Source: Taklimakanibacter lacteus
Lineage (GTDB): Bacteria > Pseudomonadota > Alphaproteobacteria > Rhizobiales > Aestuariivirgaceae
Length of the DNA stretch: 64,000 nt
Assembly: GCA_003576695.1 (NCBI GenBank)
Contig: QOZQ01000003.1
Coordinates: forward strand, 372,001-436,000
Reading direction: 5' to 3'
Each line of letters starts with the position of its first letter. Within the stretch, counting starts at the first letter, position 1. Positions 26,291 through 34,934 of this stretch are shown here, piece by piece. A program made the position numbers and the translations under genes. Under the pieces are notes generated by a model, which searched no databases, was not told the origin of the DNA, and saw only the letters and a program-made list of their open reading frames with translations.

Positions 26291-29200
26291 ATGGCGGCCG
26301 CTCAACAATCCCCGTCAACCGGTACGCTATCGGGCGAGCGCAGGCAGGTAACTGCGCTTTTTTACGATATTGTCGGCTCGACCGAGCTTCTGCACAAGCT
26401 TGACCCGGAAGATTTCGGTGCCATGCAGCGACTGCTGCATCAGGATGCGATCGCGGCGATCAAGCGCCACAGCGGTTATCTGGAGCGGGTCCAGGGCGAT
26501 GGTGGCGTCGCCTATTTCGGCTTGCCTGATCCCTTCGAGGATGCGGCCGAAAGCGGCGTGGCGTGCGCGCTTGAAATGGTGGAGGGCTGCAGCAAGCCGG
26601 GACGGCCTTATGTTTCCTTCCTCAAGCTGCGGGTTGGTGTGGCGACGGGGCTGGTCGTGGTCGCCGACACGCGCGACAGCAATCTGCCGAACCCGACCGA
26701 GATCGTCGGCATCACCCCGGCGCTTGCCTCCCGCATCCAGTCGGAGGCGCAGCCGAATACCGTTGTCGTCGCCGACACCACATACCGGCTGACGCGCGGA
26801 GCATTCGCCTTCGAGCCCATGGGCGATCGCCATCTCAAGGGTTTTGCCGAGCCCATCCGCCTGTGGCAGCCGACGGCCCGGCTGGCCCATGTCGATCGCT
26901 TCTCGGCGCATCGGCGCGTCGCCGCGCCCCTGATCGGGCGCGAGGAAGAGCTCGATCTCTGCCGCAGGCGATGGCAGGACGCCCTCAAGGGAACGGGACA
27001 GCTCGTGGCCCTGCAAGGTGAAGCGGGGCTGGGCAAGTCGCGGCTGGTCGCCGAGATCCGTCGCGAGCTCGCGGAAGCCGACGGCGATACGCTCGTCTTT
27101 CAATGTCAGCCGCGCGGCAACCGGCGACCGCTGCACCCCTTCCTCGATCAGTTGCGCCAGGCGGTTGTCGCGCATGACAAGACGCTGCAGGCGATCAATC
27201 CCGATGCTATCCGCCGGTATTTCGAGGCCCGCGGCTTTGCCGTGTCCGCCGCGAGCGCGCAGCTTCTGGATTTCCTGCTGGGCAGCGGCAGCGGCGATCA
27301 GGGGGCTGCCGCGCCCTGGTCCGTCGGGGCCTCCGCGGAAGAGGTTCGCGGCCAGGCGCTCAATGTTGTGCTCGATCTCATCGTTGACTGGTCGCGCCGC
27401 GGTTCACGGCTCGTCGTGATTGAGGACCTGCACTGGGCCGATACGCTGACCCAGGCCACCATCGCGCGCCTGTGCGAAAGGATCGAGACGCGGCCGATCC
27501 TTGTTCTCGTGACATCGCGCGAAAGTTTTGCCACCGACCTCCTGCGCCACACCAATGTGATGCCGATCGTGCTGCCGCGCCTCGATGAGGTCGCGATCTC
27601 GCAGCTGCTCGCGTCGATCTGGCAGGTGCCGCCGCCACGGGAGCTTGCCTCCTTCATCCATGCCAAGAGCGATGGCGTGCCCCTCTTTGCGGAAGAGCTT
27701 TCCCACTTGCTGAAAGAACGCATGCCGGAGGGCTCCGGACCGAAGGAGTGGGAAGCGCTGCTGCGCGAAGGCAATATCGTGAGCCTGCAGGACCTGGCCG
27801 CGGCACGTCTGGCAAGCCTCGGCGCCTTGCGCCGCGTGGCCCAGATGGCGAGCGTCATCGGGCGTGAGTTCGGGCTGGATCTCCTCGCCCAGATGGTCGA
27901 GACGGAAAGCTTGCCTGTCTCGCTCGACGTGGCGATCCATGAGCTGGTGCGGGCGGGAATTGTGCGGCCCGCCGCAGTGGGGCCCACCTACCGCTTCAGC
28001 CACGTGCTCATCCAGGAGGCCGCCTACGACAACCTTCTCAAATCCGACCGGCGCGAGCTTCAGGCCAAGATCGTTCGCCTGGTTGTGGCCGGCGCGGTCG
28101 CGCGAATGCCCGATGAACTGCTCGCCTGGCATTGCAGCGAGGCGGGGCAGCCAGTTGAGGCGGCACGTTATTCGATCCTGGCCGCCGAATCCTGCGTGGT
28201 GCGATCGGCGGTTCAGGAGGCCGATCACCTGCTCGATTTCGCCGAGGAGCAGTTCGCCAAGTCGCAGGCCGAAGCGGATAATCTGGCCGAGCTCAGATTA
28301 CGCTTGCTCACCGTGCGCGGGCCGGTTTCCGCGGCCCTGCATGGCAGAGGCTCGGAGCGGGCGCGCGCCGTCTATGAGCAAGGGGTCAGCCTGAGCGCCA
28401 GTCGTATCGAGGGTGACCGGTCGCAATGGTTTCCACTTTATTGGGGCTGGTGGTTCACGGCGCCCGACTACGCAACCCAGCGCCAGCGCTCGGATGTGAT
28501 CCTGCATGACCTGGAGGGGGCTGCCGATCCGGAAGTCCGTCTCCAGTCCCTGCATTGCGCCTGGGCGACCAATATCGACGCGGGGCTGCATAAGAGCTGC
28601 CTGCACTGTGTCGAGGAGGGGCTCGCACTTTATGATGAGGAGCGCGCGCGCCGCAGCCGCATACGCTATGGTGGGCATGACGCCAAGGTCTGCGCGCTGG
28701 GCGAGCGCGCTTTCTCGCAGTGGTTCATCGGCGATGACGAGGCATCCGCGCAAAGCCTGGCCGAAATGATGGAGTGGGCGGCGCATATCGATCATCTCGA
28801 GAGCACGGTGCATGCGCTCGACTATGCCGTCGGCGTCCAGCACTATCGCAAGGATTATGAGCGGGTCATCGCCGTCGCCAACCGCCTGGCCGAGCTCGGC
28901 GCCAAGCATGGCCTGCCCGGCGCCACCGCCAAGGCCGCACTGTTTCGCGGCTGGGCGCGCGCCATGAGCGGCGATCTCGATATGGGGCCGACCGAGTTCG
29001 ACGAAGGCTATGCGCTGCAGCGCAAGATCGGAACGGAGGAGAATGTCTCCATGCATGGCGGCATGCGCGCCGAGATCCTCGAGCGCCTCGGCCGGTATGC
29101 GGAAGCGATCGCCGTTCTCGATTCCACCATCGAGCAGTCACGCCAGAGCGGTCAGGTATTCTGGCTGGCTGAGCTCTATCGGACGCGGGCCAGGCTGCGC

Positions 29201-29350
29201 CAGGCGCTTGGCCAGCCCAGGTCGGAAGCGGAAGCGGATTTGAATCTTGCGCTCGCCATCGCGATTGAGCAGGACGCGGCGACGCTTGCCGCACGCGCGC
29301 GCGCCGACCTGCAGCGCCTTGCGCGGTTCCGGCCCGGGATGGCGACGTGA
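26291..29350 (+). CDS. Class III cyclase-domain / AAA ATPase signalling protein
   Basis: A 1019-residue cytosolic protein. Residues 18-190 form a class III nucleotidyl cyclase domain with both metal-binding aspartates (LFYDIVGST, Asp26; QGDGG, Asp70). The catalytic motif that normally reads TPNLAAR is here TPALASR, so the catalytic Asn is Ala while the Arg remains. Residues 215-600 form a MalT-like STAND/AAA ATPase: GREEEL, Walker A GEAGLGKS at 243-250, Walker B LVVIEDLHWAD. The rest is helical repeat (TPR-like). The family acts as a sensor or regulator. Its stop overlaps the YcaO start (GTGA at 29347-29350), tying it to the YcaO locus. Confidence 0.87.
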   Translation: MAAAQQSPSTGTLSGERRQVTALFYDIVGSTELLHKLDPEDFGAMQRLLHQDAIAAIKRHSGYLERVQGDGGVAYFGLPDPFEDAAESGVACALEMVEGCSKPGRPYVSFLKLRVGVATGLVVVADTRDSNLPNPTEIVGITPALASRIQSEAQPNTVVVADTTYRLTRGAFAFEPMGDRHLKGFAEPIRLWQPTARLAHVDRFSAHRRVAAPLIGREEELDLCRRRWQDALKGTGQLVALQGEAGLGKSRLVAEIRRELAEADGDTLVFQCQPRGNRRPLHPFLDQLRQAVVAHDKTLQAINPDAIRRYFEARGFAVSAASAQLLDFLLGSGSGDQGAAAPWSVGASAEEVRGQALNVVLDLIVDWSRRGSRLVVIEDLHWADTLTQATIARLCERIETRPILVLVTSRESFATDLLRHTNVMPIVLPRLDEVAISQLLASIWQVPPPRELASFIHAKSDGVPLFAEELSHLLKERMPEGSGPKEWEALLREGNIVSLQDLAAARLASLGALRRVAQMASVIGREFGLDLLAQMVETESLPVSLDVAIHELVRAGIVRPAAVGPTYRFSHVLIQEAAYDNLLKSDRRELQAKIVRLVVAGAVARMPDELLAWHCSEAGQPVEAARYSILAAESCVVRSAVQEADHLLDFAEEQFAKSQAEADNLAELRLRLLTVRGPVSAALHGRGSERARAVYEQGVSLSASRIEGDRSQWFPLYWGWWFTAPDYATQRQRSDVILHDLEGAADPEVRLQSLHCAWATNIDAGLHKSCLHCVEEGLALYDEERARRSRIRYGGHDAKVCALGERAFSQWFIGDDEASAQSLAEMMEWAAHIDHLESTVHALDYAVGVQHYRKDYERVIAVANRLAELGAKHGLPGATAKAALFRGWARAMSGDLDMGPTEFDEGYALQRKIGTEENVSMHGGMRAEILERLGRYAEAIAVLDSTIEQSRQSGQVFWLAELYRTRARLRQALGQPRSEAEADLNLALAIAIEQDAATLAARARADLQRLARFRPGMAT

Positions 29351-30558
29351 CGGCTGGACTTGTGCCGTCTCTGGACTTGCTGCCGGATCATCTCGACCGG
29401 GACTGTGCCGGGGCATCCGATCTTGGCGAAGAGGAGCAGGAGCGCCGGACCCAAAGCCTGGTCGAGACCGTCTTCGCCGCCCGCCGTCAATTCGGCATCA
29501 CCCGTCTCGGCTCCCTTACGCGCCTCGATCAGGGCGGCATTGCCGTAGCCCAGGCGGTGCGGCCGCTTTCGCTGTCCAACGCCGTGTCGCAGGGCAAGGG
29601 ACGGCGGCTGATCGATGCGGCCGCATCCGCGCTGATGGAGTCGCTCGAGACCTGGGCGGCCGAGCGTATCGACCCCGGGCGCATCACCACGGCCCGCGCG
29701 TGTGATCTGGGTGATGAGATTCGCAGTCTCTATGCGGATGCGATCGTGCATGGCTTCGATGTCGGCTGGGATCGGCTGCCTTTGACCTGGATCGACGGCT
29801 ATGATCTTTTCACCCGTACGATCCGGCCGGTGCCGCTGGCGCTGGTCGACACGGTCTATACCTATCCCTCGCCGCATCCGGTTGCCTTTCCGCGAACAAC
29901 CACCGGCCTTGCCGCGGCACAGAATCTCCCGGCAGCCATTCTTCACGCCGCTTTCGAGATCATTGAGCGGGCCAGCGTCGCCGCAGCCGAGCGCAACCCG
30001 CAGAGACATCGCGAATGGCGGATCGATGCCGCAAGTGTCGCTGGTCCGCGCGCCAGCGCGATCCTCGCTTCCCTGGCGCAAGCAGATCTCATCACCGGCA
30101 TCTGGCAGGTGACCGCCGGTCATGGCTTGCCGGTCTATCGCTGCCAGGTCATCGAAGGGGAGAGGCATCGCGAGATTGCGCCCTTGCCGGGCGTTGGCTT
30201 CGGTTGCGACTTCACGCCGGATCGCGCTTTGGCCAAGGCGCTGGCGGAGGCGGCGCAGGCCCGTCTTACCGCTGTTGCAGGGGCCCGCGAGGACCTGACC
30301 CGAAGCGCCTATCCGCGCGAGCCCGACCGCGCGCAGCTGGCACAGTGGCGCGATGAGCTTCGTTCACCCGCAGCCACGCTACCGATGCCGGCCGGCAGAG
30401 AGGCGCCGGCTTCCGGCGCCCCGGCGCTCGCCGCCGTCGCGGCCACGCTGAAGGACGCCGGCGCAGCGGCCGCGCTGGTCGTTCCCCTGTTCAGCACCGA
30501 CATCCCCAAGCTCGAGGTCGTGCGCCTGGTGGCGCCGCCTCTGCGCCACTTCAACTGA
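29347..30558 (+). CDS. YcaO-domain ATP-dependent peptide-modifying enzyme
   Basis: A 403-residue YcaO protein. YcaO enzymes phosphorylate a backbone amide with ATP, making azoline rings or, when paired with TfuA, backbone thioamides. ATP/Mg-site motifs are present: GKGRRLIDAAASALMESLETWAAE (Glu98, Glu101), TTTGLAAAQNLPAAILHAAFEIIER (Glu204, Glu207, Arg208; the usual ERD is ERA) and AEAAQARLTAVAGAREDL (Glu301, Gln304, Arg306 and RED at 314-316). It lacks the proline-rich C-terminus of azoline-forming YcaOs, fitting a thioamidating type. GTG 29347 overlaps the upstream regulator stop and TfuA follows after 2 bases. The substrate is unknown; candidates are the two unknown proteins downstream. 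Confidence 0.93.
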   Translation: MTAGLVPSLDLLPDHLDRDCAGASDLGEEEQERRTQSLVETVFAARRQFGITRLGSLTRLDQGGIAVAQAVRPLSLSNAVSQGKGRRLIDAAASALMESLETWAAERIDPGRITTARACDLGDEIRSLYADAIVHGFDVGWDRLPLTWIDGYDLFTRTIRPVPLALVDTVYTYPSPHPVAFPRTTTGLAAAQNLPAAILHAAFEIIERASVAAAERNPQRHREWRIDAASVAGPRASAILASLAQADLITGIWQVTAGHGLPVYRCQVIEGERHREIAPLPGVGFGCDFTPDRALAKALAEAAQARLTAVAGAREDLTRSAYPREPDRAQLAQWRDELRSPAATLPMPAGREAPASGAPALAAVAATLKDAGAAAALVVPLFSTDIPKLEVVRLVAPPLRHFN

Positions 30559-30560
30559 GC

Positions 30561-31343
30561 GTGTCCATGGTCGAGGCACAGGACATCGTCGTCTTTCTAG
30601 GACCGACACTCAAACGCGCCGAAGCTTCCGCCATTCTGCCGGCCACCTATCTGCCGCCTGCCGAACAGGGGTCCATCGTCCGGGCCTGCCAGGCCCATCG
30701 GCCGAAAGCGTTGGTGCTGATCGATGGTGTGTTCGGCAGCGTGCCGGCAGTGCGCCACAAGGAGATCCTTTGGGCATGCTCGAATGGCGTTGCCGTCTTT
30801 GGGGCGGCAAGCATCGGCGCCATCCGTGCCGCCGAGCTGACGGCGATTGGCATGCAGGGCCATGGCTTCATCTACCGCTGGTATGCCCAGACGCCGCTGG
30901 CGGATGATGACGAGGTGGCGGTCGCGATGACGCCGTCGGAGCTCGGCGCCGAGCCCTTGAGCGAAGCCCTGATCAGCATGCGCCTCACCTTGCGCCGCGC
31001 CTGCCGGGAGCATGTGCTTTCGTGCGAGCAGGGAAAGGCGCTCGAAGAGCGGGCGCGCGCCACGCCTTTTGTCGAGCGCAGCTATGGACGCCTCATCGGG
31101 GACGCCCGCCAGGCATTTCCACATTGGGCTGAAGCCCTTGGGCGGCTGGAACGCTGGCTGCCGGGCAGGGCGATCGATCAGAAGCGGGCTGATGCAATCA
31201 GTCTCCTGACAAGGCTCGCACAAGCGCCGGATATCCCGGCGCCACGGCACACGCCGCCCGCTTTCCGCATGACCGAGGCATGGGCGCATGATCTGGCGGC
31301 GGACGGGCTGTGGGACCGGAAGACCGGCGGGCCGTGCTCATGA
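30561..31343 (+). CDS. TfuA-like protein (YcaO partner)
   Basis: A 260-residue protein recognised as TfuA-like by VVFLGPTLKRAEASAILPATYLPPAEQGSI, then PKALVLIDGVFGSVPAVRHKEILWACSNGVAVFGAASIGAIRAAEL and GMQGHGFIYRWYAQTPLADDDEVAV, the conserved core of the family. TfuA was named from the trifolitoxin locus of Rhizobium; with YcaO it installs thioamides (for example thioglycine in methyl-coenzyme M reductase), probably by helping deliver sulfide. Start is GTG 30561, with ATG 30567 as an alternative. The 2-base gap from ycaO indicates co-translation. The last 20 residues are variable. Confidence 0.93.
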   Translation: MSMVEAQDIVVFLGPTLKRAEASAILPATYLPPAEQGSIVRACQAHRPKALVLIDGVFGSVPAVRHKEILWACSNGVAVFGAASIGAIRAAELTAIGMQGHGFIYRWYAQTPLADDDEVAVAMTPSELGAEPLSEALISMRLTLRRACREHVLSCEQGKALEERARATPFVERSYGRLIGDARQAFPHWAEALGRLERWLPGRAIDQKRADAISLLTRLAQAPDIPAPRHTPPAFRMTEAWAHDLAADGLWDRKTGGPCS

Positions 31344-31465
31344 CCGCAGCGGGTGGTTTCGATTCTGACATAGTAAACGCGATAGGCATCGGAGGCCGGG
31401 TCTCTGGATGACTCCACCGGCCTTCCGTGATACGTCTCCGGCGGGGCTTCAAGAATGCGGGCTGC

Positions 31466-32662
31466 ATGGACGCTATTGGTCAATGGCAGGCGGAGACGCG
31501 TGGCGCCAGCGCGCGATTGGGCACGCGGTTCAGGATCTTTCCGCAGCCTTCCTTCATACCGGGCTATGAGCAGCCGGAGACGGTCTGGATATCGACGCCG
31601 CCCGATCGGATCGGGCCGGGTCCCGCTGACCGACGCATGTATGTCATCGATCCGGTCCTCGCCAAGGCGCCTTATGAGTTTCCCTATCTGCCGCCCTATG
31701 CGGGCGCCTGCAATCCGCCCGCTATAGCCGGCCCCGACGGTCACTTCGACCATCTTGACCCGGCGAGCCGCGAGTTCCAGGCAGCGCATGTCTTCGCCTG
31801 CTCGAGGCGGGTGCTGGACATATGCGAGAGCTATCTCGGGCGGGAGATTCCCTGGTTCTTCCAGCCGACCTATGAGCGCCTCGAGATCGTGCCGCGGCTT
31901 CCCTGGGGCAACGCGCAGTCGGGTTTCGGCTTTCTCGAGATGGGCGAGGATGAGGCGCGCGGAACGACCCAGCCCTTCGCCCTCAATTTCGATGCCGTCG
32001 CCCACGAGATGGGCCATCTCGTCATCTTCGGCGTCATGGGCCTGCCGCGCCGTGAGCCGCCGCATGAATACTACGCCTATCACGAGGCTGTCGCGGACTT
32101 CATCGCGCTGATCAGCCTTCTGCATTTTGACACCGCGCTCGACCTGCTCCTGCGGCGCACGCGCGGCAATCTCCTGGTGGTCAATGAGCTTGACCGTTTC
32201 GCCGAGCTTTCCGACGAGAAGCAGGTGCGCCTGTTCAGCCATTCGCTCAAGATGGGCGAGGTGAGCAGCGAAGTGCATGATCTCTCGAAGCCCTTTGGCG
32301 CTGCGTTGTTCGACATGCTGATCGAGATCTATCAGGCGCTGCTGTTCGAGCGCGGCCTGAGCGACCTGCATCCAAGCGATTTCTGGAATCTGCGCACCGA
32401 TTATTCCGGCGGAGAGCTCGAGGACCAGCTTTCCCTTTCGCTCGGCTCCTATCAGTCGCGCCATTTCGCCTTCAAATCGGCACTCGCCGATGCGCGCGAC
32501 ATCGTGGGCGAGATATTGGTGCGCTCATGGAGCGGGCTCGAGCCCGATCGGCTCGACTACCAGGCCGCGGCTGCGGCGATGGTCGCTGCCGCGGGCGAGG
32601 GACGTGGCGGCATGTTCACCGACCGCATCGAGGACAATTTCGCATGGCGCGAGATCATTTAG
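31466..32662 (+). CDS. Predicted zinc metalloprotease (HExxH gluzincin-like)
   Basis: Residue numbers use ATG 31466 (398 aa). A zinc-protease motif AHEMGHLVIFG is at residues 179-189 (His180, Glu181, His184), followed 22 residues later by YHEAVADFIAL (Glu207, the likely third zinc ligand), the spacing and HEAxAD form of gluzincins such as the M4/M36 clan. No signal peptide is visible, so it is probably cytosolic. It lies 122 bases after tfuA and 16 bases before the next gene. In RiPP-like loci such a protease could remove a leader or process the modified protein. The start is uncertain: the frame is open to GTG 31427, and neither start has a strong ribosome site. Confidence 0.72.
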   Translation: MDAIGQWQAETRGASARLGTRFRIFPQPSFIPGYEQPETVWISTPPDRIGPGPADRRMYVIDPVLAKAPYEFPYLPPYAGACNPPAIAGPDGHFDHLDPASREFQAAHVFACSRRVLDICESYLGREIPWFFQPTYERLEIVPRLPWGNAQSGFGFLEMGEDEARGTTQPFALNFDAVAHEMGHLVIFGVMGLPRREPPHEYYAYHEAVADFIALISLLHFDTALDLLLRRTRGNLLVVNELDRFAELSDEKQVRLFSHSLKMGEVSSEVHDLSKPFGAALFDMLIEIYQALLFERGLSDLHPSDFWNLRTDYSGGELEDQLSLSLGSYQSRHFAFKSALADARDIVGEILVRSWSGLEPDRLDYQAAAAAMVAAAGEGRGGMFTDRIEDNFAWREII

Positions 32663-32678
32663 GCAAGGAGGATTTTTG

Positions 32679-33212
32679 ATGGCCAAGTCGACTTCTTCAA
32701 CCGGATCGAGCAGCGGCGGTTCCCCTGCGCCATTGGCGGATGACATTCCGGCGCCACCCAACCCGCATGACTATTATCCCGACCAGCTCACCCTCTATGG
32801 CATCAAGCTCAATCCCGATGAGAGCGCGGCCACGCTGCCCTTCGGCGACAAGGTGCTGAAACTGCAGGTCAATTCGAAGGCCGGCAACAAGCCCCTGGAG
32901 CCCAAGGATGTCTCGATCGCCGCCGTCTATGGCTATTCCTATGAAGGCCATTGCTATCGGCTCGAAAAACCCAAGCTGTTCATCGTCGAGAATTCGGGAG
33001 CGCCGGCCAATGGTTGCGGCTTCAGCGCGCCCTATTTCATGTGGGCGGTGCGCGCCCGCACCAATCTCATGGAGCTCACGCTGAATTTCGACCTGGCCGA
33101 GACGCTCATCCTCGAAGCCAATCTTCCGGGCAATCGGTCGCCCAACACCTATGGCAATCACATGCAGCTCGCGCATCGCAATGGCAAGCTCAACAGGCCG
33201 GGAGGCGCCTAG
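32679..33212 (+). CDS. Hypothetical protein in YcaO/TfuA locus (177 aa)
   Basis: The start is secure: ATG 32679 with AAGGAGG at 32665-32671. Residues 1-30 are a disordered Ser/Gly/Pro-rich leader (MAKSTSSTGSSSGGSPAPLA), followed by an acidic PHDYYPDQLTLYGIKLNP segment and a predicted beta-rich body with two cysteines (GHCYRL, NGCGFS). No signal peptide or membrane helix. No family recognised. Because it sits in the operon directly after the YcaO, TfuA and protease genes, it is a candidate substrate or scaffold for the modification; a protein of this size would be large for a RiPP precursor but possible for a modified full-length protein. Confidence 0.75.
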   Translation: MAKSTSSTGSSSGGSPAPLADDIPAPPNPHDYYPDQLTLYGIKLNPDESAATLPFGDKVLKLQVNSKAGNKPLEPKDVSIAAVYGYSYEGHCYRLEKPKLFIVENSGAPANGCGFSAPYFMWAVRARTNLMELTLNFDLAETLILEANLPGNRSPNTYGNHMQLAHRNGKLNRPGGA

Positions 33213-33220
33213 GATAAATA

Positions 33221-33257
33221 GAACGCCGGGGCGATTCCATCAGAACGCCCGGCGTTC
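33221..33257 (+). terminator. Hairpin between the two unknown YcaO-locus genes
   Basis: A perfect 10-bp inverted repeat GAACGCCGGG / CCCGGCGTTC with a 17-base loop, followed by CGGATTTTCGTTT. It may be a partial terminator or RNA-stabilising stem that sets different expression of the 177-aa and 92-aa genes, an arrangement often seen before highly expressed precursor genes. Confidence 0.55.
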
Positions 33258-33303
33258 CGGATTTTCGTTTCAGGCGCGGCAGCCACGAACCGGGAGACGA
33301 GGA

Positions 33304-33582
33304 ATGAGTATAAGATTCACTGTCAAAGTCTCGGGCAAGAAGGACAAGCACGTCAGATATGAAGACCTGATCGATCCGGACTGTTCCGGCAAGGCTGATA
33401 TCAGGGCCGGCGATAAATATGTGTTCGAGGCCGCCAGCTCAACCAGCGATACGGCGTTCGGCCATGTGAGATTCGAAGCCGCTGTGAATACCGGCACCGC
33501 GCCTAAGTATAAGAGACTGCCGCAGTATGATTTTCCGATGGATGGCGCGACCTACACTATCGCGGACGACGACCTCGCTTAG
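33304..33582 (+). CDS. Small hypothetical protein in YcaO/TfuA locus (92 aa)
   Basis: ATG 33304 follows a CGGGAGACGAGGA ribosome region at 33290-33302. The 92-residue product begins MSIRFTVKVSGKKDKHVRYEDLID, contains one Cys (DPDCSGKADIRAG, residue 28), a predicted beta-rich middle, and ends in an acidic TIADDDLA tail. No signal peptide. No family recognised. Its small size, single Cys, separate strong ribosome site after a hairpin and position at the end of the YcaO-TfuA operon make it the best-placed candidate for a modified peptide or protein, but no core-peptide pattern (Cys/Ser/Thr-rich repeats) is seen. Confidence 0.72.
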   Translation: MSIRFTVKVSGKKDKHVRYEDLIDPDCSGKADIRAGDKYVFEAASSTSDTAFGHVRFEAAVNTGTAPKYKRLPQYDFPMDGATYTIADDDLA

Positions 33583-33764
33583 TTCGGCGGCAGGGCACTG
33601 GTCTCCGCCTTCGGACAGCCTGTACGACGTGAGGCAACCACGCCGGGAACTCGCGCCAAGTAAGGATTAACCCTGTTATCGGCCTCTGAGTCTTGCCGTT
33701 CTCCCGAATCGTTCGGCGATGTAGGCTGGTGGACCATCCCAGTCGGGAGTGTGACGCGGTTTTC

Positions 33765-34934
33765 ATGGGCGGTGCGATGAAAGGGTGCCGGACGGGCGTT
33801 GTTGCGGTGTTGCTTTGGCTGCTGGCGACGGCAGCGGGCGCGCAAACGCCTGGCGTCACGCCCGGACGCGTCCTGTTCGGCCAGTCGGCGGCGCTCGGCG
33901 GGCCAACCGCCGATCTGGGCACCGAGATGCGCCGCGGCATCCTCGCCGCCTTCGAGGAGGTGAACCGGGGCGGAGGCGTCGACGGACGCCGCCTGGAATT
34001 GCGCAGCTATGACGACCGCTACGAGCCGGAGCTCGCCATCGCCAATACGATGAAGCTCATCAAGGATGATGACGTTTTTGCCCTGATCGGGGCGGTCGGC
34101 ACGCCGACATCGGCGGCGAGCGAGCCCATTGCGCGCGCCGCCGGCGTTCCCTTCATCGCCCCCTTCACCGGCGCTGAATTCCTGCGCGATCCGGCCCTCG
34201 CCAATGTCGTGAATGTCCGCGCCTCCTATTTCCAGGAGACCGAGGCGATCATCGATCGGCTGATCTCCGATCGCGGCATCTCGCGCATCGGGGTCCTCTA
34301 TCAGGATGATTCCTACGGCCGGGGCGGCCTCGCCGGCGTCCGCCAAGCGCTCGACAAGCGGCATCTCGAGCTCGTCGGCACCGGCACCTATATGCGCAAC
34401 ACCACTGCTGTGAAGACGGCGCTTCTCAGCCTCAACCGGCTCAAGCCCGAGGCGATCATCGTCATCGGCGCCTACCAGCCGAGCGCCACCTTCACTCAAT
34501 GGGCCCGCAAGCTTGGCGTCGATGCGCTGATCTTCAATCTCTCTTTCGTCGGCAGCGACGCGCTCGCCTCCGTCTTGGGAGAGGCGGGGGACGGCGTCTA
34601 CATCACGCAGGTGGTGCCGTTTCCCGAAGCTGACGCGCTGCCGCTGCTCGCCCAATACCGCAAGGCCCTTGTCGCCAATGATGCGGCGGCGCGGTCGTCC
34701 TTCGGCTCGCTCGAGGGCTATATCGCCGGCCGGCTGGCGGCCGATGTGCTCGCCAGGGCCGGCGCACAGCCTACGCGCGAGAGCTTCCTCAAGGCGCTGG
34801 TCGATACGGGCACATTCGACATCGGCGGCTTCATGCTGCGCTATGGGGCGGGAGACAATCAGGGTTCCGACCAGGTATTCCTGACCGTGATCCGCAAAGG
34901 CGAAGTCGTCCCGGCCGAGCGGCTGACGCCATGA
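33765..34934 (+). CDS. Periplasmic binding protein (Peripla_BP_6), cyclase partner
   Basis: A 389-residue LivK-like binding protein from ATG 33765 (ATG 33777 is an alternative). The signal peptide is TGVVAVLLWLLATAAGAQ. The mature part has RVLFGQSAALGGPTADLGTEMRRGILAAFEEVNRGGGVDGRRLELRSYDDRYEP, the first-lobe pattern of the family, then RIGVLYQDDSYGRGGLAGVRQAL in the second lobe. No ABC permease or ATPase is adjacent; instead the stop overlaps the start of a membrane receptor cyclase by 4 bases. The likely role is a ligand sensor that reports to the cyclase, not transport. Upstream, 33583-33764 shows no gene. Confidence 0.87.
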   Translation: MGGAMKGCRTGVVAVLLWLLATAAGAQTPGVTPGRVLFGQSAALGGPTADLGTEMRRGILAAFEEVNRGGGVDGRRLELRSYDDRYEPELAIANTMKLIKDDDVFALIGAVGTPTSAASEPIARAAGVPFIAPFTGAEFLRDPALANVVNVRASYFQETEAIIDRLISDRGISRIGVLYQDDSYGRGGLAGVRQALDKRHLELVGTGTYMRNTTAVKTALLSLNRLKPEAIIVIGAYQPSATFTQWARKLGVDALIFNLSFVGSDALASVLGEAGDGVYITQVVPFPEADALPLLAQYRKALVANDAAARSSFGSLEGYIAGRLAADVLARAGAQPTRESFLKALVDTGTFDIGGFMLRYGAGDNQGSDQVFLTVIRKGEVVPAERLTP

